Positions 54,128 to 63,518 of a DNA stretch of 64,000 nucleotides are shown here, one piece after another. This DNA is from Mycobacterium paraffinicum. GTDB lineage: Bacteria > Actinomycetota > Actinomycetes > Mycobacteriales > Mycobacteriaceae. The stretch covers positions 62,001-126,000 of the forward strand of contig NZ_MPNT01000014.1 of NCBI RefSeq assembly GCF_001907675.1, given 5' to 3'. Numbering within the stretch: the first letter of the stretch is position 1; the number at the start of each line of letters is the position of its first letter. The translations under genes and the position numbers were made by a program. The notes under the pieces were generated by a model. It made no database searches. It was not told where the DNA came from and worked only from the letters and a program-made list of their open reading frames with translations.

Positions 54128-54700
54128 ATGAAGTACACGCCCACCCAGATCGCCGGCGTGACGATCATTGACCTCGAGCCGCAACGTGACCATCGCGGCT
54201 TCTCTTCCCGTTCCTTTTGTGCCGACGAATTCGCCGATCGGGGACTGAGTTTCAACGTCACCCAAACGAACATCTACTTCAATTACACCCGCGGCACGGT
54301 GCGCGGTCTGCACCACCGGGTGCCGCCGTACGCCCAGACCCAGGTGGTCCGCTGCACCCGCGGCGCGATCGCCGCCGTCGCGGTCGACATCCGCCCCGGG
54401 TCGCAGACCTACGGCGACCACGTCATGGTCGAGTTGAGCGCGGACAACTACCGGGCGCTGTTCCTGCCGCCCTTTGTCGCCCACGGCTTCCAAACGCTGA
54501 TCGACAACACGGAAGTGAGCTATCAGGTCGGCGGGGAGCCCGCGCCGTCCGACGCCCAGGGATTCCACTGGAACGACCCGGAATTCGGCATCGTGTGGCC
54601 GCTGCCGGTCACCGTCATCTCCGAGCAGGACGCCAGTTGGCCATCGCGAACGCCGAGCTTCGCTTCGATCGAGAGTGCAGCGTCATGTCTAACCCGTTGA
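54128..54700 (+). CDS. RmlC-like sugar epimerase/isomerase homologue
   Basis: A 190-aa cupin of the dTDP-4-dehydrorhamnose 3,5-epimerase family. The fold signatures are RDHRGFSSRSF, QTNIYFNYTRGTVRGLHH with the catalytic His, VVRCTRGAIAAVAVDIRPG, FLPPFVAHGF and FHWNDPEFGIVWP. The usual Lys after the GLH...Q motif is Gln (TQTQVVRC region), and the usual catalytic Tyr in the Y-x2-T-x-x-Y-x-P region is missing (YQVGGEPAP). It may be a mono-epimerase, a ketoisomerase or a non-catalytic relative. SD AAGGAGCGG precedes the ATG. Confidence 0.82.
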   Translation: MKYTPTQIAGVTIIDLEPQRDHRGFSSRSFCADEFADRGLSFNVTQTNIYFNYTRGTVRGLHHRVPPYAQTQVVRCTRGAIAAVAVDIRPGSQTYGDHVMVELSADNYRALFLPPFVAHGFQTLIDNTEVSYQVGGEPAPSDAQGFHWNDPEFGIVWPLPVTVISEQDASWPSRTPSFASIESAASCLTR

Positions 54701-56271
54701 TGACCCAGGAATTGGTTCACGTCGTGACCGCCGAACCCGGCCCGACCAAGCGGAAGCCGGCCGGCACGACGTCGTTGCCAAGTCGGCGGTCCGGCGCCCT
54801 GCCGACCACCGCGGCCGCGGCTCCCTTGCCGGGTGGCAACGCCATCCGGCGGTGGCAGTACAAGTATTCGCACCACCTGCGCATCAGCGACACGGTGATC
54901 GTGTGCGCGTCGGTGCTGCTGGCGCAGTACGTCCGATTCGGCGAAATCGCCAACACCTCCGGTTACTCGGACGTCGCGATGACGATGCTGTCGTTCCTCT
55001 TCGCGGCGCTGTGGCTGTCGGCGCTGGCGGTATTCCAAACGCGCTCACCGCGAGTCATCGGCGCAGGCATCGACGAGTACCGCCGGATCGGTAGCGCCTC
55101 GTTCTGGACGTTCGGAATCATCGCGATGGTCACCTTGCTCGCCAAGGTGGACCTGGCCCGCGGATATCTGGCGATCGCTCTCCCCGTCGGGACCGTGGGC
55201 CTGCTGGGGAGCCGCAGCCTGTGGCGCAAGCACATCCGGCAGCTGCGCGCGAACGGCCAATGCCAGACGACGGTGCTGGCGATCGGGGACCGGAAGGCCG
55301 TTTCCCACCTGGCCCACGAACTCTCGCGCAACCCGCTGGACGGGTACGTCGTGGTGGGCGTTTGCATTCCGGGCTACGGGCCACCGCGCGGCAACACCAT
55401 CGCGCTCGGCGGCCGCGCAGTGCCGATCCTCGGTGACGTCTCCCACGCGGTGGCCGCCATTCAAGCCTGTGGCGCCGACACCGTGGCGGTCACGCAGACG
55501 GACCACTTCGGGATGCACGGGATCCGAGAGCTGATGTGGCAGTTGGAGACGATGGACGTCGACGTCGTGGTCTCGCCGGGCGTGATGGACGTCGCGGAAG
55601 CCCGCCTGACCCTGCGCCCCACCGCGGGAATGCCGCTGCTGCACGTCGAGAAGCCGCAATACGAAGGCACGCAACGCTTTCAGAAACAGGTATTCGACTT
55701 CCTGTTCTCGCTGGCCGCTTTGATCGCGACGTCGCCCATCCTCATCGCGGCCGCCGCCGCCGTCAAGCTCACCAGCAAGGGCCCGGTGTTCTACCCATCC
55801 GAACGGATCGGGATCGACGGCAAGCCCTTCAGAATGCTGAAATTCCGGACCATGGTCGACGGCGCCGACACCCAGATCGAGCATCTGTTAGCGCTCAACG
55901 AGAGCGCCGGCGGCATGCTCTTCAAGATGCGCGAGGACCCGCGGGTCACCCCCGTCGGCAGGATCCTGCGCAGGTTCAGCATCGACGAGCTGCCCCAATT
56001 CATCAACGTGCTCAAGGGCGACATGAGTGTCGTCGGCCCACGCCCCCCGCTGCGCCGGGAGGTCGAAAACTACGAAAGTGACGTCAAGCGGCGGCTGCTG
56101 GTGAAGCCGGGGGTCAGCGGGTTGTGGCAAGTGAGCGGCCGATCGAACCTCTCGTGGGAAGAGTCGGTGCGGTTGGACCTGTCCTACGTCGACAACTGGT
56201 CGATGTCGGGTGATCTCATGATCATCGCCAAGACGGTTAAGGCCGTTCTGACCAGTCACGGCGCATACTAG
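54685..56271 (+). CDS. Polyprenyl-phosphate sugar-1-phosphate transferase
   Basis: 528 aa. Starts the lipid-linked unit by moving hexose-1-P from a nucleotide sugar to undecaprenyl- or decaprenyl-phosphate. Four to five N-terminal TM helices (about 70-190), a Rossmann-like CoA-binding_3 domain (about 195-330), then the PF02397 catalytic domain: KRVFDF-like KQVFDFLFSLAAL, FRMLKFRTMV, RVTPVGRILRRFSIDELPQ and MSVVGPRPPLRREV. ATG 54685 or ATG 54700 (TGATG overlap) are both possible. Heads the assembly genes with the flippase 6 bp downstream. Confidence 0.93.
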   Translation: MSNPLMTQELVHVVTAEPGPTKRKPAGTTSLPSRRSGALPTTAAAAPLPGGNAIRRWQYKYSHHLRISDTVIVCASVLLAQYVRFGEIANTSGYSDVAMTMLSFLFAALWLSALAVFQTRSPRVIGAGIDEYRRIGSASFWTFGIIAMVTLLAKVDLARGYLAIALPVGTVGLLGSRSLWRKHIRQLRANGQCQTTVLAIGDRKAVSHLAHELSRNPLDGYVVVGVCIPGYGPPRGNTIALGGRAVPILGDVSHAVAAIQACGADTVAVTQTDHFGMHGIRELMWQLETMDVDVVVSPGVMDVAEARLTLRPTAGMPLLHVEKPQYEGTQRFQKQVFDFLFSLAALIATSPILIAAAAAVKLTSKGPVFYPSERIGIDGKPFRMLKFRTMVDGADTQIEHLLALNESAGGMLFKMREDPRVTPVGRILRRFSIDELPQFINVLKGDMSVVGPRPPLRREVENYESDVKRRLLVKPGVSGLWQVSGRSNLSWEESVRLDLSYVDNWSMSGDLMIIAKTVKAVLTSHGAY

Positions 56272-56277
56272 GGAGTC

Positions 56278-57738
56278 ATGACCGAGCCGACGACGCCCGC
56301 GGCGGTCGTCCCGTCGGTGCCGCTCTCCCGGATGGCTCACGCCTTCTCGATCCAACTGATCTGCCGCGCACTGGGAATGCTGGCCTCGGTGGTCTCCGTG
56401 GCGATGACCGCGCGCTACCTGGGTCCGGGTCGCTACGGCCAGCTCTCCATCGCGGTCGCATTCGTGGGAATGTGGAACAGCTTCGCCGATCTCGGGGTCG
56501 CCACCGTGATCGTCCGCCGCGTCACCTCCGGCCGCGGCGACCTGGAACGCCTGGTGCGCGTCAACAGCGGACTGGCCCTGATCTACTGCGTCCCGCTCGC
56601 GGCGCTGGCGGCGGGGTCGGGGCTGCTCGTCTATCACGACTACGACGTGCGGGTCATGCTCGTGGTGCTGTCCGGGGGCCTGCTGCTGCAAACCATGACC
56701 ACCCGCTTCGAGCCGGTGTTTCTGGCCACCGTCAGGTTCTCCGCGGTGGCCATCTCCGACGTCACCGCCCGCACGGCAACGCTGGCCATGGTCGCGGCTC
56801 TGGTCTCCGCGCACTCGAACGTCATCTGGTTCGCGGTGGCACAGCTCATTCCGCCCGCCGTGCAGCTGGTGATCCAGGGCGCCGCGGCGATGCGGCACAT
56901 CTCGGTGCGCCCGGTGTTCGCGCTGCGCGAGGCCGCAGATCTGTTGCGGGAAACTTTGCCCCTGATCGGATTCCTGGTCGTGGGAATCCTGTACACCCGC
57001 GCCGACGGTGTGATCCTGTCGTTGCTCAACACCCACTCCGAGGTCGGCGTCTACGGGCTGGCCTTGACGATCGCGTTCAACACCATCGTGGTGTCGCTGG
57101 TGTTCCTCAAGGCGACGCTGTCGACGGGCACCGAACTGTATGCGCGTGACGTGGCGGCGTTCGCCGCCTTCCTGCGCCGCAGCGTCGAGCTCATGTACTT
57201 CGCGGCGGTCCCCGTCGCGGTGGTCGGAGCGCTGCTGGCCGGGCCGTTGATCGCGTTCTTCGGCGACAAGGCGTTCGTCGCACGGGGAACACCGACGCTG
57301 GCGCTGCTGTTCATCGCGGCGGCGCTGCGGTTCGTCGGCGGCACCCTCGGCCAGGGCCTGGTCGCCAGCCACCATCAAAAGGTTCTGTTGTGGCTGACGG
57401 TCGCCACGCTGGTGGTCAACGTGACGCTGAATCTGGTTCTCGACGGCCGCCTGGGCGCCGTCGGGCCCGGCATCGCGCTGGTGTGCACGGAATTCTTCAA
57501 CATGCTGTTCAGCAGCTGGTGGCTGCACCGCCGGTGCGGTTACCGTACGCCGGTGATGTTCTTGCTGCGGGTGCTGATCCCGACGGCCGCCAGTGTCGCG
57601 GTGACACTGCTGCTCGCGGGTCAGCATGTCGTCCTGGTTCTGCTGGCCGCCGCCGCGGTTTACCTGGCCACCAGCGCCGCGGTCGGGCCGCTCAAATGGT
57701 CGTCGTTGGCGTCGCTGCGCAGCAAGCAGCTGGCGTGA
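56278..57738 (+). CDS. Wzx-type polysaccharide flippase
   Basis: 486 aa with 12-14 hydrophobic helices, in the MATE/MVF superfamily. N-terminal pattern QLICRALGMLASVVSVAMTA and ARYLGPGRYGQLS fits Wzx/RfbX. It would flip lipid-linked oligosaccharide across the membrane. It follows the phosphoglycosyltransferase by 6 bp and overlaps the next glycosyltransferase by a GTGA, so the gene belongs to the same transcript. Confidence 0.92.
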   Translation: MTEPTTPAAVVPSVPLSRMAHAFSIQLICRALGMLASVVSVAMTARYLGPGRYGQLSIAVAFVGMWNSFADLGVATVIVRRVTSGRGDLERLVRVNSGLALIYCVPLAALAAGSGLLVYHDYDVRVMLVVLSGGLLLQTMTTRFEPVFLATVRFSAVAISDVTARTATLAMVAALVSAHSNVIWFAVAQLIPPAVQLVIQGAAAMRHISVRPVFALREAADLLRETLPLIGFLVVGILYTRADGVILSLLNTHSEVGVYGLALTIAFNTIVVSLVFLKATLSTGTELYARDVAAFAAFLRRSVELMYFAAVPVAVVGALLAGPLIAFFGDKAFVARGTPTLALLFIAAALRFVGGTLGQGLVASHHQKVLLWLTVATLVVNVTLNLVLDGRLGAVGPGIALVCTEFFNMLFSSWWLHRRCGYRTPVMFLLRVLIPTAASVAVTLLLAGQHVVLVLLAAAAVYLATSAAVGPLKWSSLASLRSKQLA

Positions 57739-58805
57739 TCGGTCGCGTGAATTCTCCACGGGTGCTTTGGCTTTCGCCATGGACACGGCCGGCGGTGCGC
57801 GTGCAGTCCGAAGCGCTGATTCGCCACGGGGCCGACGTGCTGCTCGTGACCTCCGACCGACACCCGGAGTCGGACGCCGCCCGTGACTACGAGGTGGTGC
57901 TCGAGCCGCGATTCCTCTCCGCCAAGACCTGGCCCCCGACGGTCAAGGCCTGGCGGCTGGTCCGCAACTTCCGGCCGGACGTCGTGATCGCCGAGCAGGT
58001 CCGTGATCCGCGGTGGGTCGCGCTGGCCGGCCGGACGCCGCGCATCCAGGTGATCCACGACGATCGCCCCCATGACCCCGTGGAAGCGCTGCCGGCCTAC
58101 GAACTCGCGGCGCTCGATCGCTGGGGTGCCCGCTCGGCGGCCACCATCACCTATTGCGACTACGTCGCGCGCGCGGTCGCGACCCGACGCGACGTGATCG
58201 GCACACCGGTGCACGTCGTACCGCTCGCCAGCGATCTCGATCTCGACCGGGTCCCTCCGTTCGTGGATGCCAAGGGGCGCCACGACTTTGTCATGTTCGG
58301 CAGGCTCAATCCCTACAAGAATGTGGACGTGGTGTTGCGCGCCTGGCAGTGCCACGTCGAAGGCGGCGGCTGGCGCGGTGACGACCTCATACTGATCGGC
58401 GACGGAGCGCTGGACGCCGACAAGCTGCCCGCCCACACGCAGTGGCGTCGCGGCGGCTACCGCTACCGCGATGTCGTCACCACGCTGGCGGCCGCCAAGG
58501 GCTCGATCGCCCACTATCGGCGCGCCACTCAAAGCGGGGTGCAGGTCCTCTCGATGCAGTTGGGCGTCATGCCGATCGTTTCCACGGAGGGTGGGCCGCC
58601 CGAGTACCAACCCCCGGAATGCCCCCCGGTCGGCGTCGATGACGTTGGCGGATTGGCCGCCGCTTTCGACGTCCTGGCCGACCCGGCCACGGCGGCGCGC
58701 CATGGAGCCACCGCGGCGCGTCATTACGAGCGCCATTGCGCCGTCGACCTTGTCGCTGATCGCTTCCTGGAGATCATCGCCGAGGTGATGGGCCGTCGAC
58801 GTTGA
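57735..58805 (+). CDS. Glycosyltransferase, GT4-like
   Basis: A 356-aa cytoplasmic GT-B protein. RVLWLSPWTRPAVRVQSEAL start, a nucleotide-binding second half FVMFGRLNPYKNVDVVLRAW, IGDGALDADKL and late motif VSTEGGPPEYQ. It is shorter than average in the N-terminal domain. GTG start overlapping the flippase stop. Adds a sugar to the lipid-linked unit; donor and acceptor not identifiable. Confidence 0.87.
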   Translation: MIGRVNSPRVLWLSPWTRPAVRVQSEALIRHGADVLLVTSDRHPESDAARDYEVVLEPRFLSAKTWPPTVKAWRLVRNFRPDVVIAEQVRDPRWVALAGRTPRIQVIHDDRPHDPVEALPAYELAALDRWGARSAATITYCDYVARAVATRRDVIGTPVHVVPLASDLDLDRVPPFVDAKGRHDFVMFGRLNPYKNVDVVLRAWQCHVEGGGWRGDDLILIGDGALDADKLPAHTQWRRGGYRYRDVVTTLAAAKGSIAHYRRATQSGVQVLSMQLGVMPIVSTEGGPPEYQPPECPPVGVDDVGGLAAAFDVLADPATAARHGATAARHYERHCAVDLVADRFLEIIAEVMGRRR

Positions 58806-58862
58806 CCGGATACCGAGCACACCACGCGTATCCGAATCCTTGGACGCGAGAGGGATAGAAAC

Positions 58863-59822
58863 GTGAGCAGGTATCTGGTCACCGGAGGTTGCGGATTCAT
58901 CGGGTCGTCGGTCGTCGACTCGTTGCTGGAGCGGGGCGCGGAGGTCTTCGTCGTGGATGACCTTTCGCTCGGAAAAGACCGCTGGCACAAGGCACCCCGC
59001 AAGCCGACACTGGTCATCCGCGACATCCTCGACGCCGAGGCCTGTGACGAGGCATTCCGTGACATCAAGCCGCAGAACGTCATTCATCTTGCGGCGCAGC
59101 ACTTCGTCCCCTGGTGCGAGGAGCACGTCTACGAGGCGTACACCCTTAACGTGCATGGCACGTTGAACGTCCTGGAGTCGTCGCGCCGGCACGGGGTCCA
59201 AGCCTTCTTCTTCGCGTCCAGCGGCGACGTCTACCACCCGAGCTTCTTGCCCCATCGGGAAGTCGACCCGACCGGGCCGGTGTATGTCTACGGCCACACC
59301 AAATATCTGGCCGAGCAGCTGTGCATGCGCTATTTCGAGTCCACCGGATGTTTCCGCACACTGGTGATCGGGCGGCTGTTCAACGCCGCCGGACCACGCG
59401 AAACCAACCCGCACCTGCTCGCCGAGGTCACCCGCCAGATCGCGCAAGAGGGCAAGCGCGAAGTGGAAGTCGGTAACCTTTGGCCGCTGCGCGACTACGT
59501 GGACGTCGAATCGATGGCCGCCGTTATCGTCGACACCGTCTCGCGGGTCGAAGGATTGGAGATCCTCAACATCGGATCCGGCAAGGCGATCGAGGTCCGG
59601 GAAGCGTTGAGCATCATCGCGTCCGTCCTGCCATTTCCCGTTGACTTCACCTCGGTGCCCGAGCGTCAACGCCCCAACGACCGACCATTCCTGTGCCCGG
59701 ATACGCAACGGCTGCGCCGCACCATCGGCCGTGCGGCGGAGCCGTTCAGCCAGGCCACGGCGCGAAAAATCTTCGCCGAATACCCGGACATCGCGCTCGA
59801 GAGCGACCGCGGTGCGCCCTGA
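58863..59822 (+). CDS. NAD-dependent nucleotide-sugar epimerase/dehydratase
   Basis: A 319-aa extended SDR. GGCGFIGSSVVDSLLERG dinucleotide-binding start, HLAAQHFVPWCEEHVYEA, catalytic ASSGDVYHPS and YVYGHTKYLAEQ (Tyr/Lys), RLFNAAGPRETNPHLL, and a DYVDVESMA core. Resembles UDP-glucose 4-epimerase-like or 4,6-dehydratase-like proteins, exact reaction unclear. GTG start preceded by GAGAGGGAT, 57 bp after the previous gene; overlaps the next GT by 11 bp. Confidence 0.9.
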   Translation: MSRYLVTGGCGFIGSSVVDSLLERGAEVFVVDDLSLGKDRWHKAPRKPTLVIRDILDAEACDEAFRDIKPQNVIHLAAQHFVPWCEEHVYEAYTLNVHGTLNVLESSRRHGVQAFFFASSGDVYHPSFLPHREVDPTGPVYVYGHTKYLAEQLCMRYFESTGCFRTLVIGRLFNAAGPRETNPHLLAEVTRQIAQEGKREVEVGNLWPLRDYVDVESMAAVIVDTVSRVEGLEILNIGSGKAIEVREALSIIASVLPFPVDFTSVPERQRPNDRPFLCPDTQRLRRTIGRAAEPFSQATARKIFAEYPDIALESDRGAP

Positions 59823-61020
59823 TTTCGCCAGCCCGCTGCGGGTTGCCCTGGTGGGTGACTATCCCGTCGATGAAGGCGCGGCGGTGGAGAACGGGGTGCA
59901 GTCGGTGACGTACACGCTGGCCCATGCGCTGGCAGCCCGTTCCGACGTCGAGTGCCACGTTGTCAGCGCGATGAACGGTGTAACCACCACCTATCGCCGG
60001 GACGCCGCACTGCACGTTCACTACGTCAAGCGCCTGAACCTCCCCAGGTTGGTCACACTGCGCGTCAACGATGTGCCACGCCTGGCGGCGGTGATTCGTT
60101 CGATCAATCCCGATATCGTGCATGGACAGGGTCAAGATCGCCACGCGCTTGGCGCATTGGCGAGCGGCGCGCCGACGGTCATCACCCCGCACGGCGTGCT
60201 CTTCATCGAAAGCCGGTTACTGCAAAGAAACCGATGGGACGCGTTGGGCGCCCTGAAGAAACGGGCTGTCGCCAACATGGAGCGGGAAGTGTTTCGCCGC
60301 GCCCGGGACATGATCATCATCTCGCCGTATCTGGCGCAGGTTTATGGACCCATGCTGACGGCACGCTGCCGGTTCATCGAGAACCCGATCCAAGACGACT
60401 TCTTCCGCATAGAACGCGCACCGGAGCCCGGCCGGACGTTGTTCGTCGGCACGCTGGTGCCGCGCAAGAGTGTGCACGATCTCGTTCGCGCGGTCGGCGC
60501 GGTTGCCAACGACCATCGCGCCGATGCGGACCTGCCGTGGCGGGCGGGCGTGCAACTCAGGGTCGCCGGACCCATTGCGGACCCCGGCAGCGAACGCGAG
60601 GTCCGGCGTGCGGTAGAGGAATGCGGCCTACGGGAACGGGTAAGGCTGCTCGGACCCATCAGCCACGAAGAACTGCTCGATGAATACGCGCGAGCCCAGG
60701 TCCTCTTGATGGGCTCACGTGAAGAGACCACTCCGCAAGCCGTCGCGCAGGCGATGGCGTGCGGGCTGCCGGTGATCGCCTCCCGCGTCGGCGGCATTCC
60801 GGACATGGTCGAGGATGGCCGCACCGCGCTCCTGTTTCCGCATGGCGACGTCGCGGCCTGCGCCGGGCACATCCGCCGGATGCTCGGCGACGACGCATTC
60901 AGAGCGAGCGTCGAACACCGGGTACGCGCCGAGGCGGAGAAGCGTTTCGACCCCAAATCGGTTGCAGAGCAGACCGTTCGCGTCTATCGGGAAGTCATCG
61001 CCCGGGATCGGCAGACCTGA
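59812..61020 (+). CDS. Glycosyltransferase, GT4 family
   Basis: 402-aa GT-B enzyme: LVGDYPVDEGAAVENGVQSV acceptor loop, HGQGQDRHALGAL, VITPHGVLF, donor domain TLFVGTLVPRKSVHDLVRAV, GPISHEELLDEYARAQVLL and the signature EETTPQAVAQAMACGLPVI with VGGIPDMVEDG. Typical of retaining transferases using UDP/GDP-sugars. GTG start inside the epimerase tail. Ends 26 bp past the convergent decarboxylase stop at 60995, so the 3' ends overlap. Confidence 0.9.
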   Translation: MRPDFASPLRVALVGDYPVDEGAAVENGVQSVTYTLAHALAARSDVECHVVSAMNGVTTTYRRDAALHVHYVKRLNLPRLVTLRVNDVPRLAAVIRSINPDIVHGQGQDRHALGALASGAPTVITPHGVLFIESRLLQRNRWDALGALKKRAVANMEREVFRRARDMIIISPYLAQVYGPMLTARCRFIENPIQDDFFRIERAPEPGRTLFVGTLVPRKSVHDLVRAVGAVANDHRADADLPWRAGVQLRVAGPIADPGSEREVRRAVEECGLRERVRLLGPISHEELLDEYARAQVLLMGSREETTPQAVAQAMACGLPVIASRVGGIPDMVEDGRTALLFPHGDVAACAGHIRRMLGDDAFRASVEHRVRAEAEKRFDPKSVAEQTVRVYREVIARDRQT

Positions 61021-61948
61021 GATGCTCGATCGTGAGTTTGACCCCTGGGCCGAAAGGGACCACCGGACGCCAGTCGAGTTGCGACTCCGCCAGGGCGATG
61101 TCCGGCTTGCGCTTCTTCGGGTCGTCCTCGGGCAGCGGCTGGAAAACGATCGGAGAGGACGAGCCGGTCATCTCCTTGATGATGCGCGCGACTTCGAGGG
61201 CGGTCAGCTCGTCCTGGCTACCGAGGTTGACCGGTCCGGTGAACGACGATTCGCTGGTCGCCATCTTCACCAGCCCGTCGATCAAATCGTCGACGTAGCA
61301 GAAGCTTCGGGTTTGGCTGCCGTCGCCGAAGATGGTGATCGGTTCACCCCGTAGTGCCTGCACGATGAACTGTGAGACGATCCGCCCATCCTCGGGATCC
61401 ATCCTGGGCCCATAGGTGTTGAAGATGCGGACGACCTTGATCCGAGCGCCGAAGCGGCGCGCGTATTCGAGCATGAGTGTTTCGGCAACCCGCTTACCCT
61501 CGTCATAGCACGCACGCGGGCCGAAGCAGTTGACGTTGCCCCAGTAGCTTTCGGTCTGCGGATGGACGGTGGGATCGCCGTAGATCTCGCTGGTGGACGC
61601 CTGCAGCATGACCGCGTCTTTGTCGAGCGCCAGCTCGAGGACGTTCCTCGTACCGAGGTAGTTGGTGTCGAGGGTGAACACGGGATCGCGCTGGAACGCG
61701 AACGGCGAACCCGGGCAAGCCATGTTGAAGACGAGGTCCAGCGGTCCCGTCACGGCAGCCGCGTCCAGCGGCCGTCTGACATCGTGCTCGGAGAAGCTGA
61801 ACCCGGGGTCGCCCTCGAGGTGGGTGAGGTTTTCGCGCCTGCCGGTGTAGAAGTTGTCCAGGCCGAGCACCTCAATGCCGTCGCGGCGAAGGCGATCGCA
61901 GAGGTGGGATCCGAGGAATCCGGCGGCGCCGGTGACGAGGGCTCTCAT
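60995..61948 (-). CDS. UDP-glucuronate decarboxylase (UDP-xylose synthase type)
   Basis: A 317-aa extended SDR converting UDP-glucuronate to UDP-xylose. NAD site VTGAAGFLGSHLCDRL; the UXS-type motif NMACPGSPFAFQ (family HLACPASP); catalytic STSEIYGDP and YDEGKRVAE; RIFNTYGPRMDPEDGRIVSQFI and TRSFCYVDD. It follows UDP-glucose dehydrogenase by 9 bp on the same strand, giving a two-step route from UDP-glucose. Alternative activities such as 4-epimerase are less likely given the motif. Confidence 0.9.
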   Translation of the reverse strand: MRALVTGAAGFLGSHLCDRLRRDGIEVLGLDNFYTGRRENLTHLEGDPGFSFSEHDVRRPLDAAAVTGPLDLVFNMACPGSPFAFQRDPVFTLDTNYLGTRNVLELALDKDAVMLQASTSEIYGDPTVHPQTESYWGNVNCFGPRACYDEGKRVAETLMLEYARRFGARIKVVRIFNTYGPRMDPEDGRIVSQFIVQALRGEPITIFGDGSQTRSFCYVDDLIDGLVKMATSESSFTGPVNLGSQDELTALEVARIIKEMTGSSSPIVFQPLPEDDPKKRKPDIALAESQLDWRPVVPFGPGVKLTIEHLRSADPGR

Positions 61949-61957
61949 CCACCCAGC

Positions 61958-63274
61958 CTAGTGGCGGCCCATGCCGTAGTACTCGAAACCCTCGGCCCGC
62001 AACCGCTTGGGGTCATAGATGTTTCGACCGTCGAAGACCACATGGCCCCGCATGACCGACCGCATGCGCTGCCACGACGGCCGCTGGAACTGCTTCCACT
62101 CGGTGATGAGGACGAGCGCGTCGGCGCCCTCGATGGCCTCGTACATGTTTCCGGCGTACTCGATCGAATTGCCCAGCACCTCTTTGGCGCGCCCGGTCGC
62201 CGCCGGATCGAAAGCCCGCACGGTCGCCCCCATCTCGATCAACTTGCGCGCGACCACCAGTGACGGCGCCTCGCGTATGTCGTCGGTCTGGGGCTTGAAG
62301 CTGAGGCCCCAGAGCCCGATCCGCAAGCCGGTCAGGTCTGCTGCGGGCCGACCGGGGCCGAAGTGAGTGACGATCTTGGCGACCAGGGTGGCCTTTTGCT
62401 CCGTGTTGACCTCGTCGACGGCACGCAGCAAGCGCATCTGCGACCCCATGCCTGCGGCGGTATGTATCAACGCTTGGACGTCCTTGGGCAGGCATGAGCC
62501 GCCGTATCCGACGCCGGGAAAGAGGAACTCATACCCGATACGGCGGTCGGCCCCGAGGGCCTCCCGCACGGCTGCGATGTCCGCCCCCGCCGTCTCGCAC
62601 AGGTTCGAGATCTCGTTGATGAATGAAATCTTGGTAGCGAGAAAGCAATTCGCCGCATACTTGGTGATCTCGGCGCTCCTGATGTCCATGACGATCAGCG
62701 GGTGGAAGGTACGCAAGTACGGTTCGTAGACCTCGCGCATGATCTCCACGGCCCGCTTGGAGTCACTGCCGATGACGACGCGGTCGGGCTTTATGAAGTC
62801 GGTGACCGCCGAACCCTCCTTGAGGAACTCGGGATTCGATACGACGTCGAACTCGTGCTTGGCCTTGCGGCCGATGATCGCGCGAACATCGTCGGCGGTA
62901 CCGACGGGCACGGTCGACTTGTCCACGATCACTTTGTAGCGATCCAAGTACGTTCCGATATCGTCGGCGGCCGCCTGGACGTGCGACACGTCGGCCTCGC
63001 CGTTCTCGCTCATGGGCGTCGCGACGGCGATGAAGATCACGTCGCCGTGCTCGATCGCGCGCCGACGATCCGTGGTGAAATCGATGGATCCATTCTCCCG
63101 GTTCCTGGCGATCAACTCGGCCAAGCCGGGCTCATAAATCGGCACACCTCCGGCCAGAAGCTCGTCCACCTTCCCCTGGTCGATGTCGACACACACCACG
63201 TCGTTGCCGCTGTCCGCCAGGCAAGCGCCCGTGACGAGCCCGACGTACCCGCACCCGATGATCGAAATCCTCAA
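61958..63274 (-). CDS. UDP-glucose 6-dehydrogenase
   Basis: 438 aa. NAD-dependent four-electron oxidation of UDP-glucose to UDP-glucuronate. Rossmann IIGCGYVGLVTGACLADSG, VATPMSENGEADVSHV, STVPVGTADDVRA, PEFLKEGSAV, central helix AEITKYAANCFLATKISFIN, catalytic Cys in GVGYGGSCLPKDV, and C-terminal RIGLWGLSFKPQTDDIREAP. TTG start with GAAGGTG upstream. The 244-bp spacer to the next plus-strand gene (63275-63518) probably holds divergent promoters. Confidence 0.93.
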   Translation of the reverse strand: MRISIIGCGYVGLVTGACLADSGNDVVCVDIDQGKVDELLAGGVPIYEPGLAELIARNRENGSIDFTTDRRRAIEHGDVIFIAVATPMSENGEADVSHVQAAADDIGTYLDRYKVIVDKSTVPVGTADDVRAIIGRKAKHEFDVVSNPEFLKEGSAVTDFIKPDRVVIGSDSKRAVEIMREVYEPYLRTFHPLIVMDIRSAEITKYAANCFLATKISFINEISNLCETAGADIAAVREALGADRRIGYEFLFPGVGYGGSCLPKDVQALIHTAAGMGSQMRLLRAVDEVNTEQKATLVAKIVTHFGPGRPAADLTGLRIGLWGLSFKPQTDDIREAPSLVVARKLIEMGATVRAFDPAATGRAKEVLGNSIEYAGNMYEAIEGADALVLITEWKQFQRPSWQRMRSVMRGHVVFDGRNIYDPKRLRAEGFEYYGMGRH

Positions 63275-63518
63275 GACGACACCTTCGCTTCCCGACGATC
63301 GCCCAATAGTCCCGCAAGCGAGCGATCCACGCGCACTTTTTCGGCTAGCTTCGTCAACGATCCCGGTATTTTATTTCCCCTATTCTCTGACCTCGACATC
63401 AACCGGAATTGGCGGCCGACCCAGGCGCGCGGCCGGCGCGGGACAGCGGGAATCTTTGTCCAAATGGGTCTTTGGCGACAGCCCAGGTCCGATAGAGTGT
63501 TATGCGTGCCCCAAGCGG

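Noticed and set aside
55888..57786. 632-codon minus-strand frame opposite the sugar transferase and flippase
   Set aside because: Spans two real genes and their junction on the other strand; Gln/Arg-rich low-complexity product.
57660..59708. 682-codon minus-strand frame
   Set aside because: Covers two well-supported plus-strand genes; an artefact of third-position G+C bias.
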